A stretch of DNA of 64,000 bases from Thiofaba sp049322715 (GCA_049322715.1 JBMOQP010000022.1:1-64000); one strand, 5' to 3'; numbered from the stretch's first letter, positions 32,166-43,913 are shown. The notes: generated from the letters alone by a model not told the origin. Translations and numbers: made by a program.

Positions 32166-33611
32166 TCAACCCAGCAGGAACAGGCTGGCCAGGCCGAGGA
32201 AGATGAAGAAGCCGCCAGTATCGGTGATGGCGGTGATGAGCACGCTCGAGCCGAGGGCCGGGTCGCGCTTGAAGCGCGCGCGCATGACCGGAATGGTCAC
32301 TCCCATGATGGCGGCCACGAGGAAGTTCAGCGTCATCGCCAGCATCATCACTCCTGCCAGCGGGGCGTCCTGGTAGAGCAGGAAGGTGATGAGGGCCATC
32401 ATGCCGCCCCACACCGCGCCGTTGATCAGCGCGAGCTTGACCTCCTTGAAGTAGAGGCCGCGCACGTCGTGCTGGTGCAGCTGCCCTGTGGCGAGCGCGC
32501 GCACGATCATGGTGATGGTCTGGTTGCCGATGTTGCCACCCATGCCGGCGACGATGGGCATCAGGGCGGCGAGGGCGACCAGCTGCTCGATGGTACCCTC
32601 GAACAGGCCGATCACGCGCGAGGCGATGAGGGCGGTGACCAGGTTGAGGCCGAGCCAGGGGCCGCGGTTCTTCACGCTGCTCCAGATCGAGGCGAAGATG
32701 TCCTCTTCCTCGCGCAGACCGCCCTGGCTCAGGCGTTCGATGTCCTGGCGTTCCTTGATGTAGTCCACGATGGCGTCCACCGTGACTCGCCCGACCAGCA
32801 CGCCGTCGTGGTCGACGACCGGAGCGGTGATCAGGTCGTAGCGCTCGAAGGCCTCGGCCGCCTCGCGCGCCAGGCCGTCCGGCAGGAAGCGCTTGGGCGC
32901 GCCATTCATGATGCTTCCGACCTCGGTCTCCGGGTCAGAGACCAGCAGCGCGTTGAGGGGGAGCACGCCGCGCAGGTGTTCGTCGCGATCGACCACGAAC
33001 AGCTGGTCGGTGTGGTCGGGCAGTTCCCGCAGGCGGCGCAGATAGCGCAGCACCACCTCGACGGTGACGTCCTCGCGCACGCTCACCATCTCGAAATCCA
33101 TGCGCGCGCCGACCGAGTCCTCGGGATAGGAGAGGGCGATGCGCAGCTGCTCGCGCTCTTCGGGGTTGAGGGTCTTGTAGATGCCCTGCACCACCTCGTC
33201 GGGCAGGTCGGGGGCGAGGTCGGCGATCTCGTCGGTGCCGAGCTGGCCGGTGGCGGCCACCAGCTCGTGGGTGTCCATCGCCTCGATGAGCGATTCGCGC
33301 ACCGCGTCGGAGACCTCGAGCAGCACCTCGCCGTCCATGTCGGCCTTGACCAGGTCCCAGACAACCAGGCGGTCCTGCAGCGGCAGCATCTCGAGGATGC
33401 GTGCGATGTCGGCGGCGTGCAGGGTCTCGAGCTTGGTGGATAGGGCGGCCAGGTGCTGCTTGTGCACCAGGGTCTCGACCAGGTCGTTGCGCTCCGGCAG
33501 GGTCTCCTGGCGCAGGACGAGCTGCTCGACCAGTCGCTGGCGCTCGAGAAGATCGCGAATCTCGCGCACCAGCTCCGGGATGCGTTCCGAGGTGCGATTC
33601 TCCTCGCTCAT
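32166..33611 (-). CDS. mgtE: Magnesium transporter MgtE
   Basis: 481-residue Mg2+ channel. The N-terminal superhelical domain (ALSTKLETLHAADIARILEMLP) and two CBS domains (with the segment VLVGRVTVDAIVDYIKER) form the Mg2+-sensing cytoplasmic part. The C-terminal pore domain has five membrane helices, including the conserved PIVAGMGGNIGNQT. Strong ribosome-binding site TAAGGAGC ahead of ATG 33611. I looked for an M-box riboswitch in the 82-bp gap upstream and found only a terminator hairpin belonging to the preceding unit. Confidence 0.96.
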   Translation of the reverse strand: MSEENRTSERIPELVREIRDLLERQRLVEQLVLRQETLPERNDLVETLVHKQHLAALSTKLETLHAADIARILEMLPLQDRLVVWDLVKADMDGEVLLEVSDAVRESLIEAMDTHELVAATGQLGTDEIADLAPDLPDEVVQGIYKTLNPEEREQLRIALSYPEDSVGARMDFEMVSVREDVTVEVVLRYLRRLRELPDHTDQLFVVDRDEHLRGVLPLNALLVSDPETEVGSIMNGAPKRFLPDGLAREAAEAFERYDLITAPVVDHDGVLVGRVTVDAIVDYIKERQDIERLSQGGLREEEDIFASIWSSVKNRGPWLGLNLVTALIASRVIGLFEGTIEQLVALAALMPIVAGMGGNIGNQTITMIVRALATGQLHQHDVRGLYFKEVKLALINGAVWGGMMALITFLLYQDAPLAGVMMLAMTLNFLVAAIMGVTIPVMRARFKRDPALGSSVLITAITDTGGFFIFLGLASLFLLG

Positions 33612-33631
33612 GCTGATGCTCCTTAGGCCAT

Positions 33632-33670
33632 AAAACTACGGGGGGCTGCCCGGATGAAGGACAGCCCCCC
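33632..33670 (-). terminator. Intrinsic terminator after the pterin dehydratase
   Basis: On the minus strand GGGGGGCTG pairs with CAGCCCCCC (33670-33662 with 33648-33640) around a 13-nt loop and is followed by GTAGTTTTAT. It lies between the dehydratase stop (33694) and mgtE (33611). Partial read-through into mgtE is possible. Confidence 0.8.
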
Positions 33671-33693
33671 GCGTTGGAACCCGCCGTGCCTGG

Positions 33694-34038
33694 TCAGAGG
33701 TTGGCCAGGGTGTCGATCTTTGCGGCGCAGATGAAGTCGTTTTCCGACAATCCGCCGACATCGTGGGTCCTGTAATGAACCGCGCAGGCATTATACCGAA
33801 GACGCAGTTCGGGATGATGGTTTTCCTGCTCGGACATCCAGGCGATGACGCTGGCGAACAGCATGGTCTCACGGAAATTCCGGAAGCGGAATTCACGCAC
33901 GATGGCGTCGCCGTGCGGGCCGAGATGCCACTCGGGATGCAGCTGGCCGAGCAGTTCCCCGACCCGCTCGTCGGTCAGGTGATCGGGAGCCCCCCGGGGC
34001 GTCAGGCAGTGGCGCTGCGCAAGCGGGGTGCCGTTCAT
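33694..34038 (-). CDS. phhB: 4a-hydroxytetrahydrobiopterin dehydratase
   Basis: 114-residue pterin-4a-carbinolamine dehydratase (PCD/DCoH fold). The active-site signature is ENHHPELRLRYNACAVHYRTHDVGGLSENDF, given here by its key parts ENHHPE and THDVGGL. The enzyme recycles the pterin cofactor; phenylalanine hydroxylase itself is not in the window, and the family also serves molybdopterin-related roles. Its start overlaps the stop of the cytochrome gene (ATGA, 34035-34038), so the two are translationally coupled, an unusual pairing. Confidence 0.93.
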   Translation of the reverse strand: MNGTPLAQRHCLTPRGAPDHLTDERVGELLGQLHPEWHLGPHGDAIVREFRFRNFRETMLFASVIAWMSEQENHHPELRLRYNACAVHYRTHDVGGLSENDFICAAKIDTLANL

Positions 34039-34325
34039 TTGAGCTTGTAGAATTCCTGGTTCATGTAGGCCGCCACCGCATCCACCTCATCCTCGAACCA
34101 GGAGAGGCTGAGGTTGGTAGCGCAGCCCTGGACATAGGTCTTGAGGGTGCTCATGCTGTGCACCTTCCGATCCGGGGCAGAGTATTTTTCCGCTCCATGG
34201 CACTTGACGCAGTTTTCGCTGTAGAGCTTCTTGCCGAGGGCAAGGTCGGCAGCCTGGGCTGCGGGGGCAGTCAGGATGGTGGCGGCGAGGGCGGCGGCGG
34301 ACAGGGCGAGGGTGTGGCGCATCAT
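34035..34325 (-). CDS. Small periplasmic monoheme cytochrome c
   Basis: 96-residue class I cytochrome c. A signal peptide (about 1-25, TLALSAAALAATILTAPAAQA) is followed by one heme site CVKCH and the segment GKKLYSENCVKC. The axial Met is probably in HSMSTLKTYVQGC. Start ATG 34325 is fixed by AAAGGAG 5 nt upstream; the frame extends to 34391 without support. A likely soluble electron carrier; the partner cannot be named. Divergent from orn with a 115-bp intergenic region that holds both promoters. Confidence 0.88.
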   Translation of the reverse strand: MMRHTLALSAAALAATILTAPAAQAADLALGKKLYSENCVKCHGAEKYSAPDRKVHSMSTLKTYVQGCATNLSLSWFEDEVDAVAAYMNQEFYKLK

Positions 34326-34440
34326 GCATCTCCTTTGGGGGACAATACCCGAGTCAGAGAGTAGTCCATGGCCTTGGGGTGCGAGAGACAAAGCTTTTTA
34401 GTCAGGCCCGGGTTTTATTTATCAATCAACAGGACACGTC

Positions 34441-35019
34441 ATGCATAACCGCCTTGTCTGGATCGACCTCGAGATGACCGGCCTGGATCCGGATCGTGAT
34501 TCGATCATCGAGATCGCCACTCTCGTGACCGACGAGAATCTCGATATTCTGGCCGAGGGGCCGGTGATCGCCGTGCATCAGCCGGAGGCAGTGCTGGCCG
34601 GCATGGACGAGTGGAATCAGCGCCAGCACGGTAGCTCCGGCCTGACCTCGCGGGTGCGCGCGAGCACCCAGGACACGCGTGCCGCGGAACTCGCCACGCT
34701 GGCATTCCTCAAGCAGTGGGTCGGTCCGCGTAGCTCGCCGATGTGCGGCAACAGCATCTGCCAGGACCGCCGCTTCCTCGCCCGCCACATGCCGGAACTG
34801 GAGGCGTTCTTCCACTACCGCAACCTGGACGTCAGCACCCTCAAGGAACTGGCCCAGCGCTGGTATCCCGACGTGCCGAAGTTCGCGAAGGCGGACGTGC
34901 ATCTTGCCCTGGCCGACATTCGCGCCTCGATCGACGAACTGCGCTACTACCGCGGGAAGGTCATGGCCGATTCGCCGGGTTCTCGACGGCCGTACCCCGA
35001 AGGGGTTTCGGCCATGTAA
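34441..35019 (+). CDS. orn: Oligoribonuclease with a repeat-encoded C-terminal end
   Basis: Essential DEDDh exonuclease that degrades 2-5-nt RNAs and pGpG. The 192-residue protein has the first acidic motif WIDLEMTGLDPDRDSIIEIA, then GNSICQDRRFL, RNLDVSTLKELAQRW and the closing ADVHLALADIRASIDELRYYR. The E. coli protein ends soon after this point (181 residues). Here the last 12 residues (SRRPYPEGVSAM) and the stop codon are read from a module D repeat: TAA lies inside the loop of its main hairpin. pGpG removal ties Orn to the cyclic-di-GMP metabolism of the cyclase at 53490. Confidence 0.96.
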   Translation: MHNRLVWIDLEMTGLDPDRDSIIEIATLVTDENLDILAEGPVIAVHQPEAVLAGMDEWNQRQHGSSGLTSRVRASTQDTRAAELATLAFLKQWVGPRSSPMCGNSICQDRRFLARHMPELEAFFHYRNLDVSTLKELAQRWYPDVPKFAKADVHLALADIRASIDELRYYRGKVMADSPGSRRPYPEGVSAM

Positions 35020-35036
35020 GGCCGAAAGGCCTTCGA
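34981..35036 (+). repeat. Module D hairpin repeat at the end of orn
   Basis: TCGACGGCC and GGCCTTCGA form the outer stem. Inside are CCCC-GAA-GGGG (34995-35005) and an 8-bp hairpin TTTCGGCC with loop ATGTAA (35006-35027). The loop departs from ANGGAT, and the change creates the TAA stop codon of orn. All other D features are kept. Confidence 0.88.
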
Positions 35037-35053
35037 TGCGTGACCAGCGAATC

Positions 35054-35107
35054 GGGACTCGCCGAAGGCGAGCCCGGAAGGGAAGCGCTGAATTTTTCAG
35101 CGCTTCC
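35054..35107 (+). repeat. B hairpin plus short E-type hairpin after orn
   Basis: GGGACTCGCC and GGCGAGCCC (one bulge) close a GAA loop (35054-35074), then CGGAAGGG. A 12-bp perfect stem GGAAGCGCTGAA with a TTT loop follows (35081-35107). The second hairpin is like E (GCTGAA/TTCAGC arms) but lacks the ANGGAT centre, as does the one at 43885. Order matches B-spacer-C. No T-run, so a terminator role is unclear. Confidence 0.7.
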
Positions 35108-35112
35108 TGTCC

Positions 35113-35189
35113 GGGGCATGGAAGCCCTGTCGCAAACGAGGGCGCAAGCCCTTGATTTGCAAAGCCCGTCGCGGACATGCGCCGCGACG
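35113..35189 (+). repeat. Cluster of three small hairpins
   Basis: 35113-35128: GGGGC/GCCCT with loop ATGGAA. 35139-35152: AGGGC/GCCCT with a GCAA tetraloop, B-like. 35167-35189: CGTCGCGG/CCGCGACG with a 7-nt loop. They belong to the same repeat block between orn and the rhodanese gene, and no gene is present here. Confidence 0.6.
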
Positions 35190-35195
35190 AGGCGA

Positions 35196-35229
35196 GCTGA
35201 AAAAAATCCATGGATGGATTTTTTTCAGC
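35196..35229 (+). repeat. ANGGAT stem-loop, E type (14-bp stem)
   Basis: A perfect 14-bp stem GCTGAAAAAAATCC around the loop ATGGAT. It is near-identical in outer arms to 27613 and 36260. It lies between orn (plus) and the end of the rhodanese gene (minus); the GGA loop is sense to orn. Confidence 0.9.
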
Positions 35230-35303
35230 ATTTCCGAAGGAGCCGCCCTGGAATGGGCGGCATCCGCTGAAGGGGGCGGGCGCGACTGTCTGCCGGGTGC
35301 CAC

Positions 35304-36131
35304 TCAGGTTTCGACAGGCAGTTCGGGCCGGTTGCCCCAGTCCGACCATGCGCCGGGGTAGCCATAGGCCCGCTCGAAGCCAAGCAGTCGCAGGGTGAAC
35401 CAGGAGACGCAGGAACGCCGATGGGTCTGGCAGTAGGCGATCACCTCCTTGTCCGGGGTGATGCCGGCCGCGGCCAGTTCGTCGCGCAGGATGTTCGGCG
35501 AGCGGAAGCGGTGGTGGCTGAGCGGGTCGAGCGCGCGAGACCACTCGAAATGCACCGCGCCGGGGATGTGCCCGCCGCGCGCGGAGCGGACGTCGCGGCC
35601 GAGGAATTCGCCCGCGCTACGTGCATCCAGAAGCACCACATCGGGCTGGCCGAGACGTTGCAGGATCTCTTCCGCCGTGCGCACTCCGGACCTTTTGGCT
35701 TCAAGTTCGATCATCGAGGGCGCTGGGACGACCTCGCCCGTCTCCAGCGGCAGCCCCTCGGCCTGCCAGGCCTCCAGGCCGCCATTGAGCAGGGACACGG
35801 CCTCGAAACCGAAGGTATGCAGGGTCCACAACAGGCGGCAGGCCTTCAGTCCGCCGCATTCGTCGTAGGCGACGACATGCATGCCCTCGTGCAGCCCAAG
35901 GGCGCGCATGCGCCGGCTGAAACTGGCCGCGTCGGGCAGCAGGCCGGAGGCGGGCGGGCGTTCGGCGGTGATGTCGACGAAATCCAGGTGCACGGCTCCC
36001 GGGAGGTGCCCGCAGCGGTACTGTTCGCACGTGGTCATGTCCACCAGCAGGATGTCGTCCCGGCCGAGGAGGGCGTTCAGCTCGTTGGCCTCGATCAGCA
36101 AGGGGGGCGGCTCGGCGTGCGGAGTGGTCAT
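35304..36131 (-). CDS. Two-domain rhodanese (thiosulfate sulfurtransferase)
   Basis: 275-residue tandem rhodanese. The N-terminal domain (about 1-125, MTTCEQYRCGHLPGAVHLDF) lacks the catalytic Cys. The C-terminal domain carries it in YCQTHRRS, very close to the CQTHHRS loop of Azotobacter vinelandii RhdA, followed by GYPGAWSDWGN. Transfers sulfane sulfur from thiosulfate to cyanide or thiol acceptors. ATG 36131 is chosen (AAGGACC upstream); a TTG at 36137 is possible. It ends head-on against the orn repeat block. Confidence 0.92.
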   Translation of the reverse strand: MTTPHAEPPPLLIEANELNALLGRDDILLVDMTTCEQYRCGHLPGAVHLDFVDITAERPPASGLLPDAASFSRRMRALGLHEGMHVVAYDECGGLKACRLLWTLHTFGFEAVSLLNGGLEAWQAEGLPLETGEVVPAPSMIELEAKRSGVRTAEEILQRLGQPDVVLLDARSAGEFLGRDVRSARGGHIPGAVHFEWSRALDPLSHHRFRSPNILRDELAAAGITPDKEVIAYCQTHRRSCVSWFTLRLLGFERAYGYPGAWSDWGNRPELPVET

Positions 36132-36216
36132 GGGCAAGGTCCTTTGGTGATTTTGGGGATGGAGCGAAGGTTAGCAGGCCCCCTCGCGAGTCCCAATCCT
36201 GTGCAAGGGGCAGGGC

Positions 36217-36233
36217 TGCGGCAGGATGCCGCA
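36217..36233 (+). repeat. Module D hairpin (partial) upstream of dapB
   Basis: TGCGGC pairs with GCCGCA around a 5-nt loop AGGAT. The 3' flank GCTTGAGAGGAGGGACCAGC matches the D module at 27541, but the 5' outer arm and the CCCC-GAA-GGGG hairpin are missing, so this copy is truncated. It is sense to dapB. Confidence 0.75.
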
Positions 36234-36259
36234 AGGGCTTGAGAGGAGGGACCAGCCGA

Positions 36260-36291
36260 GCTGAAAAAATCCAAGGATGGATTTTTTCAGC
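36260..36291 (+). repeat. ANGGAT stem-loop, E type, in the dapB 5' region
   Basis: A perfect 13-bp stem GCTGAAAAAATCC with loop AAGGAT, 59 nt upstream of the dapB ATG and on its sense strand. It follows the D hairpin with the same intervening sequence (GGGACCAGCCGA) as at 27600, so D-E is a recurring unit. Confidence 0.9.
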
Positions 36292-36350
36292 ATCTCCGTA
36301 GGGTGGTGCATCCTGCTAAGATTCAGGCCGAATCGAACAGGAAGAATCGC

Positions 36351-37154
36351 ATGATCAATGTTGCCATCACGGGTGCCAGCGGCCGCATGGGCCGCGCGCT
36401 GATCGAATCCCTCGCCGCTTCCGACAAGGCGCGCCTGCATGGCGCGGTCGATCGCGGCGGCAGTCCGCTCATCGGCCTCGACGCGGGCGAGTTTGCCGGC
36501 GTGGGCCCCCTGAACGTGCGCATCCAGGACGATCTCGCCCTGCCGCTGGCCACCACCGACGTCGTCATCGACTTCACCCGCCCGGAGGCGACCATGCACT
36601 ACCTGCCGCTGTGCGTGGCGGCCGGAACGCCGATGGTGATCGGTACCACCGGCTTCAGCCCCGAGCAGCGCGCGGCCATCGACCAGGCCGCCCGGCACAT
36701 CCCGATCGTGCTCGCTGCCAATTTCAGCGTGGGTGTCAACCTGTGTCTCAAGCTGCTGGACATGGCCGCGCGCGTGCTTAGCGAGGGCTACGACATCGAG
36801 ATCATCGAGGCCCATCACCGCCACAAGGTCGATGCGCCGTCCGGTACTGCGCTGGCGTTGGGGCACACGGTGGCCAACGCCCTCGGTCGCGACCTCTCGC
36901 AGTGCGCGGTGTACGGTCGCGAGGGCATCACCGGCGAGCGCGCCCCGAGCACCATCGGCTTCGCCACCGTGCGTGGCGGGGATATCGTCGGTGACCATAC
37001 CGTACTGTTCGCCGGCATCGGCGAGCGGGTGGAAATCACCCACAAGGCTTCCAGCCGGCAGACCTTCGCCCGTGGCGCGGTGCATGCCGCGCACTGGCTG
37101 GCGGGGAGCAGGCCGGGGCTGTACGACATGCAGGACGTGCTGAACCTGCGCTGA
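36351..37154 (+). CDS. dapB: 4-hydroxy-tetrahydrodipicolinate reductase
   Basis: NAD(P)H enzyme in lysine and diaminopimelate synthesis; the product feeds peptidoglycan. The 267-residue protein has the Rossmann motif VAITGASGRMGRALIE at the N terminus and the substrate loop EIIEAHHRHKVDAPSGTAL. E. coli DapB has 273 residues. ATG 36351 (AGGAAG upstream) is chosen over an in-frame ATG at 36303. It starts the dapB-carA-carB-greA block seen in pseudomonads; dnaJ is not upstream. Its leader carries two GGA-loop hairpins. Confidence 0.97.
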   Translation: MINVAITGASGRMGRALIESLAASDKARLHGAVDRGGSPLIGLDAGEFAGVGPLNVRIQDDLALPLATTDVVIDFTRPEATMHYLPLCVAAGTPMVIGTTGFSPEQRAAIDQAARHIPIVLAANFSVGVNLCLKLLDMAARVLSEGYDIEIIEAHHRHKVDAPSGTALALGHTVANALGRDLSQCAVYGREGITGERAPSTIGFATVRGGDIVGDHTVLFAGIGERVEITHKASSRQTFARGAVHAAHWLAGSRPGLYDMQDVLNLR

Positions 37155-37199
37155 CGCTGAATCGAATGGGCCATTAATCACGTTCATCATCCATTCACA

Positions 37200-37228
37200 T
37201 GGACGATGGAAGGCCCATCTGCTATAGT
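37200..37228 (+). promoter_or_regulatory. Sigma-70 promoter of carAB
   Basis: TGGACG (37200-37205), a 17-nt spacer, then TATAGT (37223-37228): 4/6 and 5/6 matches to the consensus. A large imperfect inverted repeat (ATGGGCC...GGCCCAT with CATCATCCAT/ATGGACGATG inside, about 37168-37218) overlaps the -35, a plausible operator site. No regulator is identified. Confidence 0.65.
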
Positions 37229-37249
37229 CTCGAAAATTTTCAGTGACTG

Positions 37250-37287
37250 ACGGGATGGTCCGCGAACTTGCGAATCGTCCCGTTTTT
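37250..37287 (+). terminator. Intrinsic terminator in the carA leader (likely attenuator)
   Basis: ACGGGATGGT pairs with ATCGTCCCGT (two G.T pairs) and, after one mismatch, CGC/GCG closes a 6-nt loop; five T follow at 37283-37287. It lies between the promoter and the carA ATG at 37302, so it must be bypassed for carAB expression. An ATG at 37255 inside the stem opens a short frame with two Arg codons, but has no ribosome-binding site. Confidence 0.75.
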
Positions 37288-37301
37288 GTGTGTGCAGAGC
37301 C

Positions 37302-38447
<1,146 letters not shown>

Positions 38448-38495
38448 TCAAACGGTGCCGATTCCTCGCCTCGACGCCCCAGCAGACAGATCGCC

Positions 38496-41725
<3,230 letters not shown>

Positions 41726-41729
<4 letters not shown>

Positions 41730-42202
41730 ACCGCATCCCGATGACCGCCTCGGGCGCGCTCAAGCTCGAGGAAGAACTCAAGCATCTGCGCAGTGTCGAG
41801 CGTCCGCGCATCATCCAGGCCATCGCCGAGGCGCGCGAGCTGGGCGACCTGAAGGAGAACGCCGAATACCACGCCGCACGCGAGGAGCAGGGGTTCATCG
41901 AAGGACGCATCAAGGAAATCGAGCACAAGCTGTCGATGGCTCAGGTGATCGACGTGACCAAATTGCCGAACACCGGCAAGGTCATCTTCGGCTGCACCGT
42001 GGTCGTGCTCGAGGAGGAGAGCGGCGAGGAGATCACCTACAAGTTGGTCGGCGACGATGAGGCCGACATCAAGCAGAATCTGATTTCCGTGCATTCGCCC
42101 ATCGCCCGTGCCCTGATCGGCAAGCACATTGGCGACACCATCGTGTTCCAGGCCCCGGCCGGCGAGCGCACCTACGAAGTGCTCGAAGTCCACCACATCT
42201 GA
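41726..42202 (+). CDS. greA: Transcription elongation factor GreA
   Basis: 158-residue factor that rescues backtracked RNA polymerase by stimulating transcript cleavage. The N-terminal coiled coil carries the catalytic acidic tip in ARELGDLKENAEYHAAREEQG; the C-terminal FKBP-like domain includes VVLEEESGEEITYKLVG and ISVHSPIARALIGK. Start overlaps the carB stop by 4 bp (ATGA), so it is coupled to carAB. Confidence 0.98.
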
Positions 42203-42210
42203 GTTGCCAG

Positions 42211-42240
42211 TGGTCAGTTTTCAGTAACCCTGACTGACCA
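42211..42240. repeat. Palindrome between greA and serS
   Basis: TGGTCAGT and ACTGACCA pair around a 14-nt loop, 8 nt after greA. The sequence (CAGTGGTCAG...CTGACCACC) resembles the hairpin at 1496-1528. No T-run; it may be a repeat rather than a terminator. Confidence 0.5.
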
Positions 42241-42274
42241 CCGGCCACTCATCACTGACCACCAGGCGAAGCCC

Positions 42275-43549
42275 ATGCTCGACCCCAGACTCCTTCGCAC
42301 CGACCTGAATGCCGTGGCTGCCGGACTCGCCCGTCGCGGGTTTGTCCTTGATGTGGCCGAGATCGAACGCCTCGAGGCGGAACGCAAGGCGGCGCAGACC
42401 GAGGCCGAGCGACTGCAGGCGGAGCGCAACGCGCGCTCCAAGGCCATCGGCCAGGCCAAGGCCAAGGGCGAGGACGTGCAGCCCCTGCTGGACGAGGTGG
42501 CCAGCCTCGGCGACCGGCTGGAGACCGCCAAGGCACGCTTCGGGGCGATCGCCGAGCAGCTGGACGCTCTCATGCTCACCCTGCCGAACATCCCGCACGC
42601 CAGTGTGCCGGATGGCATGGACGAGACCGGCAATGTCGAGATCAAGCGTTGGGGCACACCTCCGAGCTTTGCCTTCGCGCCGCAGGATCATGTCGCCCTG
42701 GGCGAGGGGCTCGGTTCGATGGACTTTGCCGCGGCCGCCAAGCTCACCGGCAGCCGCTTCGTCGTGCTGAGGAGCGAACTTGCCCGCCTGCACCGCGCCC
42801 TGATTCAGTTCATGCTCGACCTGCACACCCGCGAGCACGGCTACCAGGAAGTTTACGTGCCCTACATGGTCAACGCGGACAGCCTGCGCGGCACCGGCCA
42901 GCTGCCGAAATTCGAGGAAGACCTGTTCCGGCTGGGTGGCGACTCGGCCTATTACCTCATCCCGACCGCCGAGGTGCCGGTCACCAACCTCGTGCGCGAC
43001 GAGATCCTCGACCTCGACGGCCTGCCGCTGAAGATGGTCGCCCACACTCCGTGCTTCCGCTCCGAGGCCGGTTCCGCCGGGCGCGACACGCGCGGCATGA
43101 TCCGCCAGCACCAGTTCGAGAAGGTGGAGCTGGTGCAGATCGTCCATCCGGAGCGTTCCTTCGAGGCTCTGGAGGAGCTGACCGGCCACGCCGAAACCGT
43201 GCTCGAACGGCTCGGCCTGCCGTATCGCCGCATGCTGCTGTGCAGCGGCGACATGGGCTTCGGCTCGGCCAAGACCTACGACCTCGAGGTCTGGCTGCCG
43301 GCGCAGGACACCTACCGCGAGATCTCCTCCTGCTCGAACTTCGAGTCCTTCCAGGCCCGCCGCCTGCAGGCGCGCTTCCGCAATCCCGAGGGCAAGCCGG
43401 AGCTGGTGCACACCCTGAATGGCTCGGGCCTCGCGGTCGGCCGCACTCTGGTCGCGCTGCTGGAGAACTATCAGGACGAGGCCGGACGCATCGCCATTCC
43501 CGAAGCCCTGCAGCCCTACATGGGCGGCCAGCAGCACCTGGGATACTGA
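42275..43549 (+). CDS. serS: Seryl-tRNA synthetase
   Basis: Class II aminoacyl-tRNA synthetase of 424 residues. The N-terminal coiled-coil arm (about 25-105, rich in Glu, Ala, Arg) grips the long variable arm of tRNA-Ser. Motif 2 is in CFRSEAGSAGRDTRGMIRQHQFEKVE and motif 3 in NGSGLAVGRTLVALLEN. It charges the two serine tRNAs found in this window (4114 and 25193). It lies 72 bp after greA. Confidence 0.98.
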   Translation: MLDPRLLRTDLNAVAAGLARRGFVLDVAEIERLEAERKAAQTEAERLQAERNARSKAIGQAKAKGEDVQPLLDEVASLGDRLETAKARFGAIAEQLDALMLTLPNIPHASVPDGMDETGNVEIKRWGTPPSFAFAPQDHVALGEGLGSMDFAAAAKLTGSRFVVLRSELARLHRALIQFMLDLHTREHGYQEVYVPYMVNADSLRGTGQLPKFEEDLFRLGGDSAYYLIPTAEVPVTNLVRDEILDLDGLPLKMVAHTPCFRSEAGSAGRDTRGMIRQHQFEKVELVQIVHPERSFEALEELTGHAETVLERLGLPYRRMLLCSGDMGFGSAKTYDLEVWLPAQDTYREISSCSNFESFQARRLQARFRNPEGKPELVHTLNGSGLAVGRTLVALLENYQDEAGRIAIPEALQPYMGGQQHLGY

Positions 43550-43568
43550 GCGCGTGCTGCTGCCATCC

Positions 43569-43862
43569 ATGCACCCTGCGGACCTGCCGCAGGATTCTAG
43601 TTTTTCGCCGTCCGAGGATCTCGCCGCCGACCTGCGCGCCCTCCTGCACGACGCCCTTCAACTTGGCGAGGAAGCCTTCGCGTTCACCGCCGACTCCCCG
43701 CTGCTCGGCGTCCTGCCCCAGCTCGACTCGATGGGCGTGCTCGCCGTGCTGACCGCGCTCGAGCAGCAACTCGGTCTCAAGCTCCACGACGACGACATCG
43801 ACGCCAGCCTGTTCGAGACCTTTGGCACCTTGACGGAATTTGTACGCCAGCGCTTGGTCTGA
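43569..43862 (+). CDS. Stand-alone acyl carrier protein
   Basis: 97-residue acyl-carrier-like protein. The phosphopantetheine site is Ser54 in QLDSMGVLAVLTALEQQ (the usual motif is DSL; here DSM). Flanking helices with acidic residues (LHDDDIDASLFETFGTL) fit the fold. ATG 43569 is chosen; GTG 43554 is also in frame. It is not the fatty-acid AcpP (no fab genes adjacent). The family resembles carriers of exosortase-A gene sets, whose ligase and decarboxylase lie at 50580-53398; that link is inference. It ends in a block with a short E-type hairpin. Confidence 0.8.
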   Translation: MHPADLPQDSSFSPSEDLAADLRALLHDALQLGEEAFAFTADSPLLGVLPQLDSMGVLAVLTALEQQLGLKLHDDDIDASLFETFGTLTEFVRQRLV

Positions 43863-43884
43863 TGTTTGGCTCCTTCCCCATCAA

Positions 43885-43913
43885 GGGAATCGCTGAATTT
43901 TTCAGCGATTCCC
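43885..43913 (+). repeat. Short E-type hairpin upstream of uup
   Basis: A 13-bp perfect stem GGGAATCGCTGAA with loop TTT. Its inner arms GCTGAA/TTCAGC are those of the E hairpins, but the ANGGAT centre is absent, as at 35081. A second imperfect repeat (CCCTCTCCCGCC...GGCGAGAGGG) follows at 43917-43940. Confidence 0.65.

Noticed and set aside
33612..33693. Magnesium riboswitch (M-box) upstream of mgtE
   Set aside because: Only 82 bp are available and they contain a terminator hairpin of the preceding unit; no M-box core motifs are seen.
37255..37301. carA leader peptide starting at ATG 37255
   Set aside because: The ATG lies inside the terminator stem, has no ribosome-binding site, and the frame runs on out of phase into carA.
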